Assembly: GCA_036426205.1 (NCBI GenBank)
Contig: CM071570.1
Coordinates: 55,364,774-55,428,773, forward strand
Length of the DNA stretch: 64,000 nucleotides
From: Ascaphus truei
Lineage: Eukaryota > Chordata > Amphibia > Anura > Ascaphidae
Direction: 5' to 3'
Shown here: positions 56,289-64,000 of the stretch, piece by piece
Layout of the letters: each line of letters starts with the position of its first letter
Numbering within the stretch: position 1 is the first letter of the stretch
The notes under the pieces: model-generated
Database searches by the model: none
Seen by the model: the letters and a program-made list of their open reading frames with translations, nothing else
Told to the model about the DNA's origin: nothing
Program-made: the position numbers and the translations under genes

Positions 56289-57917
56289 GTATGTGTACAC
56301 TTGGGTCTTGAAATAATTGATACAAGTTTTGTTATTTCGGCTGTGTACCAAAATAAATTAAAGTTACAGTTAAATAATGAATATGGGCTTAAAGTGCAGT
56401 CTATCAGCTTTAATTTGAGGGTATTCACATCAAAATTGGAGGAAGGGTTTAGGAATTACATCTCTTTAATATGTAGCCCCCTCTTTTTCAAGGGACCAAA
56501 AGTAATTGGACAATTGACTCAACAGCTGTTTCATGGACAGATGTGGGCTATTCCTTCGTTATTTCATCATCAATTAAGCAGGTAAAAGGTCTGGAGTTGA
56601 TTCCAGGTGTGGCATTCGCATTTGGAAGCTGTTGCTGTGAACTCACAACATGCGGTCAAAGGAGCTCTCAATGCAAGTGAAACAGGGCATCCTTAGGCTG
56701 CAAAAAAAAAAAGAAAATCCATCAGAGAGATACAGAAACATTACGAGTGACCAAATCAACAGTTTGGTACATTCTGAGAATAAAAGAACGCACTGGTAAG
56801 CTCTGCAACACAAAAAGGCCTGGATGTCCACAGAAGACAAAAGTGTTGGATGATCGTAGGATCCTTTCCATGGTAAAGAAAAACCCCTTCACAACATCCA
56901 ACCAAGTGAAGAACACTCTCCAGGAGATAGGCATATCATTATCCAAGTCTACCATAAAGAGAAGACTTCACAAGAGCAAACCATTCATAATCCTCAAGAC
57001 TAAAAAGGCCTGATTAGACTTTGCCAAACAATATCTAAAAAAAACAGCCCAGTTCTGGAACAGCATTCTTTGGACAGATGAAACTAAGATCAACCTGTAC
57101 CAGAAGGATGGGAAGAAAAAAGTATGGAGAAGGCTTGGAACGGCTCATGATCCGAAGTATACCACATCATCTGTAAAACACGATGGAGGCAGTGTGATGG
57201 CATGGGTATGCATGGCTTACAATGGCACTGGGTCACTAGTGTTTATTGATGATGTGACAGACAGACAGGAGCAGCCGGATGAATTCTGAAGTGTATAGGG
57301 ATATATTGTCTGCTCAGATTCAGCCAAATTCAGCAAAGTTGATTGGACGGTGCTTCACTTTACAGATGGACAATGACCCAAAACATACTGTGAAAGCAAC
57401 CCAGGAGTTTTTAAGGCAAAGAAGTGGAATATTCTGTAATGGCCGAGTCAATCACCTGATCTCAACCCGATCGGCCATGCATTTCACTTGCTGAAGACAA
57501 AACTTAAGGCAGAAAGACCCACGAACAAACAACAACTGAAGACAGCTGCAGTAAAGTCCTGGCGAAGCATCACAAAGGAGGAAACCCAGCGTTTGGTGAT
57601 GTCCATGCGTTCCAGACTTCAAGCAGTCATTGCCTGCAAAGGATTCTCGGCAAAGTATTAAAAATGAACATTTTATTTATGATTGTATTAATTTGTCCGA
57701 TTACATTTGAGCCCCTGAAATAAGGGGACTGTGTATGAAAATGGTTGCAATTTCTAAACGTTTCATACGATATTTTTGTTCAACCCCTTGAATTAAAGCT
57801 AAAAGTCTGCACTTCTATTGCATCTCGGTTGTTTCATTTCAAATCCATTGTGGTGGCGTACAGTGCCAAAATTATGAAAATTGTGTCAGTGTCCAATTAT
57901 TTCCGGACCTAACTGTA
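56289..57917 (+). mobile_element. Tc1-type DNA transposon, inactive
   Basis: The right end GGACCTAACTG|TA (57916-57917) with GTGTCCAATTATTTCCGG is a Tc1-type terminus. The left end (CTTGAAATAATTGATACA) is its diverged inverted partner, about 200 bp long. The transposase gene between them is broken. Confidence 0.8.
56650..57661 (+). pseudogene. Tc1-like transposase pseudogene
   Basis: Tc1 transposases are DDE enzymes of about 340 residues that cut and paste at TA. Length from ATG (56650) to stop (57659-57661) fits. The helix-turn-helix N-terminus lies before a frameshift at an A11 run (56701-56711). A second paired-type region follows (TSNQVKNTLQEIGISLSKST). A stop is at 57011-57013. WTDETKINLYQKDG holds the first catalytic Asp, MDNDPKHT the second. 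The third site reads NPIGHAF, with Gly where the family has Glu. Frames change near 57270 and again before 57440. It cannot make an active enzyme. Confidence 0.9.
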
Positions 57918-58408
57918 TATATGGAAATTTTACTGTATGCTCATTTGCATGTCTTAGACATGTCTGCAACCCCGCCTTTCACCATTATCACCCAGCACAC
58001 AGCACTTTCACTGCAGCAAGGGATTCTGGGAAATGACAAGCAAATGAGCACACAGTGCCACCTTTTGCTTCAAAACCATTCAACATGGTTCCCCTATAGG
58101 CTTAAACTTGCTGCATGGTCACAGCTTTGAGCACAACCAGGGTTAAGATGCATAGCCAGTAAACCCACCCACAGACAGACTGTTTCGACCTTAATGGGTC
58201 TCTTCAGTGTGGGGTTGGTTATACTGGCTATAGGGGAACCATGTTGAATGGTTTTGAAGCAAAAGGTGGCACTGTGTGCTCATTTGCATGTCATTTCCCA
58301 GAATCCCTTGCTGCAGTGGAAGTACTGTGTGCTGGGTGATAATGGTGAAAGGTGGGGTTGCAGACGTGTCTAAGACATGCGAATGAGCATACAGTAAAAT
58401 TTCCATTT
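57918..58408. mobile_element. Large foldback element with a hammerhead in its loop
   Basis: Arms 57921-58099 and 58231-58408 are inverted repeats of about 178 bp and about 96% identity, each with ATTTGCAT octamers. The loop (58100-58230) holds a hammerhead on the minus strand. It abuts the Tc1 right end directly. Half copies occur at 9990, 42315 and 62236. Named a foldback by structure; whether it moved as DNA or through RNA is open. Confidence 0.85.
58150..58232 (-). ncRNA. Hammerhead ribozyme motif, best candidate
   Basis: On the minus strand CTGAAGA (58201-58207) is followed by stem II GACC/GGTC (loop CATTAA) and GAAA (58183-58186). A short stem III follows, either ACA/TGT or dimeric ACAG/CTGT, with C at position 17 (58174). 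Stem I is a perfect CCCACA/TGTGGG directly at the core. It extends beyond a small internal loop through AGCCAGTA/TACTGGCT. All core bases agree with a type I hammerhead. Cleavage after C17 would be predicted; untested. Confidence 0.75.
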
Positions 58409-58439
58409 GCTATATGCTTTGCTGTGGAGTGTTTTTGTC

Positions 58440-59270
58440 ACTTTTTTTACCCACCATAACGTAACCACACACACACAGACACACACACACTTCTCTTGTC
58501 TGTCTGTCAAAGACACTCACCACCTTCTCCTTTAGAACGCGAACTCCAGACTAGCACAATATGTAAGTGTTTTATACCTATTTGCTAATTGGAGAATTGG
58601 CAAGGAGCGCAGAACCTAAAAGTAAGTGCCAAACACCTACAAAAATCTATTTAGCAAAACAGTGTTAGGTGAGCTTTGTGGTGAAAGTGCATCGATCATG
58701 CTTTCCAGTTACAGAAAAAGTACATACCTTAGTAACAGAAAACATATTTGAAAGCTTTTTCTTCTCTATTACAGTGGAAAAATGTCCACTGTAAAAACAA
58801 ATGTGTGATGTTTGTAGAAACTAACCTGGAATTCTCATTAGCAACTACAGACTTGTACATTCTATGCAGGTTTATTTTTTTAACGTTATATATATTTTTG
58901 TACAGCTAAACGCAACTACATTCACTTTACAGTTTACTGTACCTTGTGGCTTACATTCCAGAATCACCCTTAAGTAATATAATCCACATTACTTGAAATT
59001 GTATATTGGCTTTTGAAATTGTTTGAAATAAACACATGTAACATAGTAGTACACATAATAATTCTTATTGAATTACCCCAGCACCACAATATTTGAAATG
59101 TCATGCCAATGTAATATCTAGCATTCGTTCTTGTATTCAGGAACGGAGATCTAATTCCCTCTCACTTAGCCTGGAGTTACGTAAATCATGGTCGGATGAA
59201 TGAATGAATTTGTGCATGTTTCACCTTCTCTACTAGTTTAATGACAGCTTTGTAATTTAAAATGTATTTA
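58440..59270. other. No gene recognised
   Basis: A short (CA)n at 58465-58490; otherwise AT-rich DNA with no recognised repeats. Confidence 0.45.
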
Positions 59271-59276
59271 ATGGCT

Positions 59277-60684
59277 TTAAAACAGAACTCCTGGGGACAC
59301 TTTTTTATTGTAAATTTTTAAAAAATAGTTTAGAAGTAGGTGGTCTCTAGAACTGAACCGCGTTCATTTCAGCTCCAAGGATCCCCTGCTTCCTGAGATA
59401 CTTACCTTGGAAGGAGGTGCCAGTAGCAGCTCCGACTGGGCTAGTCTGGGCTAATATAATGGCGGCTTAATTGTCCTGCATCCTGTGAGCCAATAGGAAG
59501 CTGTGACATCATCCCTTGTGGCTTCCTATTGGCCCACGTGACGCAGGACATTTAATCTGAGCAGAGATACCTTTACCCCCTTCCAAGGTACATATCTCTG
59601 GAATCAGGGTGTCCACGTAGCTGAAATCAACACGGTTTAGCTCCGGAGACTCCCTGCTTCAAATCTATTACAAAAATAAAACCAGTGTGGCAGCCCTGGA
59701 TAGCACAATCAGGTATTCCAGGGGTGGATTCCATCTTAATCATGCTCTGGCCTTGGATGTGCGCCTGTAACAGGGGACTTATCCCTGTTCACAAATGTGC
59801 CTCTAATCCAGCAGTGTGGTGGTTAACTGCTGGTAGGCAATTAACTAACACCACCTGGCTGATTACAGGTGGTAGAAAAAGCCTGCCTTTGAGACAGGAA
59901 GTGAGACTCCTTAGCTCACACCTGAGCTGAACTAGGAGAACACCTGAGCTGAACTAGGAGACAGAGCAGAGATTCCTTAGTCCACAACTGGGCTGAACCA
60001 AGGAAGGACAGATGTCTTGAGCGACAAGCTGACCACAAGACAAAGGGGACAAGATTCTAAACTTGGAGCCTGACATTGCCTGTGCACACAAGGGTGCGGT
60101 TCCAAGAGAGCAGAGAAGCTTCCCCTACAGCAGCCCAGCTAACAGATAAGACTTTTCGTATAAGACTATTATCTATGTCTATGTGTATTGATAAATGTCT
60201 CCATTATTTGGGGCTGGTAAATAGCTTAGCTAACCAACCCAGTCAGAGAGGGCTAAGCTACATGTGTAGATAGTCTCCAAAGCAGAGATAGGTTTTTGTG
60301 TTTGGCTTATTCTCTTATGTTGATTTTTGCTGTGTTTAAAGCGACAGGCACAATAAAGCCTTGTTTTAATTTCACCGTAAAACAGTCTCCATTGTGTACC
60401 TCTGCACATGTCCTCCTACAGCGCCTTTCTATGGTTGGAGACGCAAAGTGTATGTATTTATCTGAATGTTCTTGATGCTGACCCTAAAAAGGGAAATCAT
60501 TTGGAAATGTTAAAGTAATGATGTATAAGAACTATATGGATTCTCCCCTTGACCATCCCCCCTCCATTGCACTCTCTCCCTATAATTTTTCCCCAATTGA
60601 TATGTTATGTATGTGCGCCAATTTTTTTGAAAATAAAAATGAAGTTAAAACAATAAATAAGTGTCCCCGGAATTGCTGCTTTAA
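59277..60684. mobile_element. TTAA-flanked foldback MITE split by a solo LTR
   Basis: Left end TTAAAACAGAACTCC with GGGGACACTTTTTTATTG faces right end (inverted) TTAAAGCAGCAATTCC with GGGGACACTTATTTATTG. TTAA at 59277 and 60681 marks the edges. A central palindrome lies at 59485-59550 (CCAATAGGAAGC..GCTTCCTATTGG). The solo LTR at 59766-60420 is nested inside. Confidence 0.75.
59766..60420 (+). mobile_element. Solo LTR (655 bp) with 5-bp TSD
   Basis: Begins TGTAACAGGGG, ends TCCTCCTACA; GCGCC at 59761-59765 and 60421-60425. AATAAAG (60351) near the right end is a polyadenylation signal in the expected place, so plus orientation is likely. Gypsy-like by termini and TSD. Confidence 0.88.
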
Positions 60685-60689
60685 AAAAT

Positions 60690-61030
60690 TGTTACGCTAC
60701 AGCGTGCGCGCCGCACACCACTGCACAGCACTCTATGGAGCAGGCCCCATTGGCTGTGTGTGGGTGGGCACGCAAAGCGCTGTGACGCGTACGCTGGCAG
60801 GACATTTTGTCTTCCCGTGCTGCGACGTGGTCACGTGGCGGCGCGCAGCCAATGGCAGGGCAGATATGCCCCGTCATGGCTGTGCCGCCTTCATCGCCCC
60901 GTTCCCCCGCTCCCCTGCAGACCGCCGATTACGACTTTAGTCAATGCACGTGCCGCCATGCCGCCATGCCCCCATGCGCGCGTGCAGTCGGGAGGACCGG
61001 GCCATAGCCTAAGGCTACCACATGTCTTGT
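60690..61030. repeat. CpG-rich MITE candidate
   Basis: High-GC block with inverted CCATTGGCTG/CAGCCAATGG inside and GCGCGC-rich flanks. Resembles the GC-rich MITE at 21112. Edges not resolved. Confidence 0.4.
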
Positions 61031-61034
61031 GTGT

Positions 61035-61660
61035 AGAAAAGCACAAATTGGGTACAGGAATCAATGTTGGTAGCATAAAAGGCTTGTAATGTGTAATCAC
61101 AGATGACAGTTTTTGGAACAGGCCCCCTACAATACCCGGGTAAGCGTTCAAAAAATGAGTAGTAAAGTAATCTTTAGAAAATGATTGTGTATGCTGCTTG
61201 AAAGTGATTTTATGTCAATATTTCTTCAAGTTAAAAATAAATAAAAAATCCTGACACAGGAGTATGTGACCACAACGAGGAGGGAAAAGTGGTCTCTCTC
61301 TTTATCTTTCACCAGTGTTTTTTATCAGGACTGGTCAAGTAGGCTGGCACTTCTAATGCAAATCTCATTAGAATGCACTGCTTTTCTCACCTGAAAACCA
61401 CCAGCTCCTATTATAAAAACAATGTGAACAAATGACAAGTGGTCATTTTAATAGGCTTAACCCCCTTCTTGCCCATCTGTTTTGTGATCAGTGTTTATCA
61501 AACTGTACCCGTGTTTACAAAGGCTTCGTTTCCTTTGTGTTTAAACTAATCATAGTGCCAAAGAAATAAAGGGGAACCATAATAATCAGAAGATTAGAAT
61601 GACATTACCTGATGGAAATCGAGAAACATTCATTTTCCACATTAAGCAAGTAATTATAAA
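61035..61660. other. No recognisable feature
   Basis: AT-rich DNA; nothing identified. Confidence 0.4.
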
Positions 61661-61666
61661 TCATAC

Positions 61667-62025
61667 GTTAAAGCAGCAATTCCCCGGACCTAATCTCCCT
61701 TTTATATACAAGATGGGAACTGTGTTAAATTCCGCTCTGTGGACCTCCCAGCCCCATAGAAATTACCAGTTCACTTCTTGGTTTAACTGGGTGTCCAATA
61801 AGAAGCCGCAATGGATGAAGTTGCAGCTTCCTATTGGCCCACGTGAGGCGGGAGATTTGAGCAATCATTTTGCTTCCCCTACGGGGCAGAGACACCGTAA
61901 CTGCAGCCTTCTGATTGGCTGTCTTGTATGACCCAGATTGTCATATAATGGTCTTTTTTTGTATTATCTTGGGAACTGGCAGGTCCCAGGAGCTGAAATG
62001 AATGCCGTTCCCGTCCTGTATAAAA
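61667..62025. mobile_element. TTAA foldback MITE, right end missing
   Basis: Starts TTAAAGCAGCAATTCCCCGG, the right-end sequence of 59277-60684 in reverse. It has the CCAATAAGAAGC..GCTTCCTATTGG palindrome (61795-61840) and CAGGAGCTGAAATGAATGCC near its end. No matching right terminus. Confidence 0.65.
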
Positions 62026-62099
62026 AGCAAAAACTAAAATAAGAAAAATAGCTTTATGGAATTTGAGGCTTTGGATATTTCTAAGGAAGCCAAGTACAT

Positions 62100-62235
62100 G
62101 ACTTCATTGAAAATGTTATATAATCAAAAACGAATAGACGATACCGTTCTGTGGCTAACAAAATGCTTTTATTTGTGATAGCGTTCGAGATACAATGATC
62201 TCTTCTTCTGGCGGTGTTACAATGAATGAAGCCAA
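62100..62235 (-). mobile_element. PLE 3' end, inverted
   Basis: Minus strand matches 32830-32950: GCTTCATTCATTGTAACA, a hammerhead-like core (CAGAAGA, GAGAT/ATCTC, GAAC), ACAAATAAAAGCATTTTGTT and CCACAGAACGGTATC. It abuts the half foldback on its right. Confidence 0.8.
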
Positions 62236-62290
62236 AAAACACTGATGAGACCCAAAAGGTCAAAATAGCTGTCTGTGAGTGGGTTAACTG
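62236..62290 (+). ncRNA. Hammerhead-like motif, G12 changed
   Basis: CTGATGA (62242-62248) is followed by stem II GACC/GGTC (62249-62252, 62258-62261; loop CAAAA). AAAA then stands where GAAA is required, followed by TAGCTGTCTGTGAG. Comparison with the 58.2-kb copy suggests an ancestral palindromic stem III ACAGCTGT. The G12 change should stop cleavage. Confidence 0.55.
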
Positions 62291-62590
62291 GCTTTGCATC
62301 TAATCCCATGCTGTGCTTAAAAGCTGTGTGAACAGCAGAGCATTTGCTTGTGAGGGTTCCATGTAAAGATGGATTTCAGGCAAAAGGTGACACATTGTTT
62401 GCTCACTTGCATGTCCTTTCCCAGAGTCCCTTACTGCGGCGGAAGCACTGTATGCTGGGGATAATGGTGAAAGGCAGGGTGCATACCTGTCTAAGACATG
62501 TGAATGTGCTCACAAGTGATATTTTTATTAGCTATATGCTAACGGTGGAGGTTTTTTGTCACCTTTTTCACCCATCATAACTTAAAATGT
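62236..62590 (+). mobile_element. Half of the hammerhead foldback element
   Basis: Contains the loop and one arm of the 57918-58408 family (CACTTGCATGTCCTTTCCCA, CTGTCTAAGACATGTG), then TTTTTTGTCACCTTTTTCAC. The other arm is missing; a PLE end takes its place. Confidence 0.75.
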
Positions 62591-62847
62591 ATATATATTT
62601 TAATCCCTTTGGTGCTGGATATCTCTGCAATATATACACAGTATTTTGCAACCACTTTCTTCACAATACAAATTGAAAAATGAGACTGTCACCCTCTGGT
62701 TTTGTTTCTTGCAAAGCATGAACCTTCACATTTTTTGCGTCCAGTTTCAAATGTTATATTTTTATGTGTCATATTGCCAATCATAGGATGACTGACTTTC
62801 AGGTATACGTACGAGAGGATGTCATTATTCCAGAAGAAACATTAGAC

Positions 62848-63717
62848 CAGTGATTTTCACTGGTTCCGCGGGCACCCCTCAAGGGTTCCGCGTCCGCCGG
62901 GGGAGATGAGCTGGGATAAAGGTCCCAACTGTACCAAGCATGACAGTATTCTATGCAGCTCCCCAGCAGTGACCCAGTCACTGAAGCCTTCCTCTCTCTT
63001 CTCCTGTCGGCGCCGGAAGTTAGGTCCAACAGGAGGAGAGAGCTTTGGACTAGCGCAGCACTGCAGGCCTCGCCCCATGCTAAGGTGTGTTTGTGTGTGT
63101 GTGTACAGGAAGAGAGGGAGGGAGAGAGTCTAATGGGGAGGGGGGAGATAGGGAGGGAGTCTAAGGAGGGAAGGGAGAGGGAAAGAGTCTTATTGGGGAA
63201 GAGAGGGAGGGAAAGACTCTTAGGGGGGAAGATAGGGAGGGAGAGAGTCTACGGGGAAGATAGGGAGGGGGAGAGTCTAAGGAGGGAAGGGAGAGGGAAA
63301 GAGTCTTATTGGGGAAGAGAGGGAGGGAAAGAGTCTTAGGGGGGAAGATAGGGAGGGAGAGAGTCTACGGGGAAGATAGGGAGGGGGAGAGTCTAAGGAG
63401 GGAAGGGAGAGGAAAAGAGTCTTATGGGTACGAGAGAGGGGGAAGGATGAGATGGATAAAGGGGGGGGGGGGGGGGGGAGAGGGTTGGGGTTCCCCAGAA
63501 TTTCACAATATATCGTATTGGCACAAATATAGTACGGCACATAATACAACCCTAAAGTTTTGAAGGTGTTCTACATGAAAAATCAAAGGTGTTATGCTGC
63601 GCATGTAATACGAGTACAGTTTTCGTAAGGACATTTTTAGGGGAAAAACATAGCATTATATTCGGGCCAATACAGTTATTCTAGGGTTCCTTAACAAAAA
63701 AAGGTTGACGACCACTG
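62848..63717. mobile_element. hAT-type MITE with an expanded purine array
   Basis: CAGTGATTTTCACTGGTTCC on the left and, inverted, CAGTGGTCGTCAACC on the right. The flanks CATTAGAC (62840-62847) and TATTAGAA (63718-63725) agree at 6 of 8 bases, a worn 8-bp TSD. A purine array fills 63100-63480. Confidence 0.75.
63100..63480. repeat. Purine-rich minisatellite, about 116-bp unit
   Basis: CTAAGGAGGGAAGGGAGAGG starts three units near 63160, 63277 and 63390. Each unit is built of smaller GGGAGGGAGAGAGTC pieces. A long (G)n follows at 63461-63478. Confidence 0.88.
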
Positions 63718-64000
63718 TATTAGAAAGACAGAAGAGCAGCTTTTCACTGGTGTGCTTTCATTTTATTGCATTCATAGTATACCTTGCTGAGTAACTGGTG
63801 CATTAAATCATTGCCTAAATCAAGTTTTATATTCCATAAACATTGTTCAGCGACCAGAGGCATCCCATCATGCACTATAAACATAAATTGAGCAGTTTAC
63901 ATTCAGATGTTTATTTTGCAGCAATAACTGGGTAATAGCATCCACTATATTAATGAACCAAATGCAGTCCCGTGTATTAGCTTTGCACTGTCATTTAACA

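Noticed and set aside
57921..58406. Two similar 70-codon proteins, one on each strand
   Set aside because: They are translations of the two inverted arms of one foldback element.
60460..60530. Hammerhead-like GCTGACCCTAAAAAGGGAAA
   Set aside because: CTGA is followed by C, not NGA, and the stem II/GAAA spacing is wrong; probably chance.
62953..63563. Arg/Glu/Gly-rich repeated protein
   Set aside because: Product of the 116-bp purine minisatellite within a hAT MITE.

Overview
This window looks like gene-poor, repeat-dense chromosomal DNA from an amphibian, most likely a frog (inference). The repeats point there: Penelope-like retroelements (PLEs) with GIY-YIG endonuclease, L1/Tx1-type and L2/CR1-type LINEs, TTAA-flanked foldback MITEs, hAT MITEs, Tc1, Gypsy-like LTRs and dispersed short 3' tails. 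I found no host exon, tRNA, rRNA or other host gene that I can defend. Every recognisable protein comes from a transposable element and nearly all are broken. There is one assembly gap (7075-7363).

Layout. 0-7.4 kb: a G-rich tandem repeat, the 5' half of an L1 with a decayed ORF1, then two PLE pieces head to head (N-terminal half on the minus strand, RT plus GIY-YIG half on the plus strand). 7.4-10.8 kb: sparse DNA with two short hammerhead-bearing insertions. 10.8-14.5 kb: an old minus-strand L1 broken by a solo LTR (12160-13133) and a short hammerhead-type insertion (13914-14224). 15.0-18.3 kb: a 929-bp PLE-like insertion with a hammerhead, two copies of another hammerhead retroposon, and a hAT MITE. 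18.3-23.1 kb: sparse, with MITEs. 23.1-28.5 kb: minisatellites and (TG)n/(CA)n arrays ending at a Helitron-like 3' terminus. 28.5-34.3 kb: sparse, with LINE and PLE fragments and a second hAT MITE. 34.35-39.42 kb: an LTR element with two LTRs and an internal region lacking recognisable pol, its 5' LTR cut by an L1 tail. 39.4-50.7 kb: LINE tails, MITEs and a GC-rich TIR element. 50.755-54.543 kb: a hAT-type element swollen by three tandem arrays. 55-58.4 kb: L2 LINE, LTR candidate, dead Tc1 and a large foldback whose loop holds a hammerhead. 59.3-64 kb: nested TTAA MITE plus solo LTR, more MITEs, and a hAT MITE with an expanded purine array.

The most notable theme is hammerhead-ribozyme-like cores (CTGANGA, stem II, GAAA, short palindromic stem III). 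At least fourteen sites from several unrelated repeat families carry them, and five keep an intact core. Four of the carriers are short insertions bounded by target-site duplications of 10-15 bp that I could read directly. Hammerheads are known in the terminal repeats of Penelope-like elements; finding so many distinct families, including one in the loop of a foldback DNA element, is worth a systematic search.
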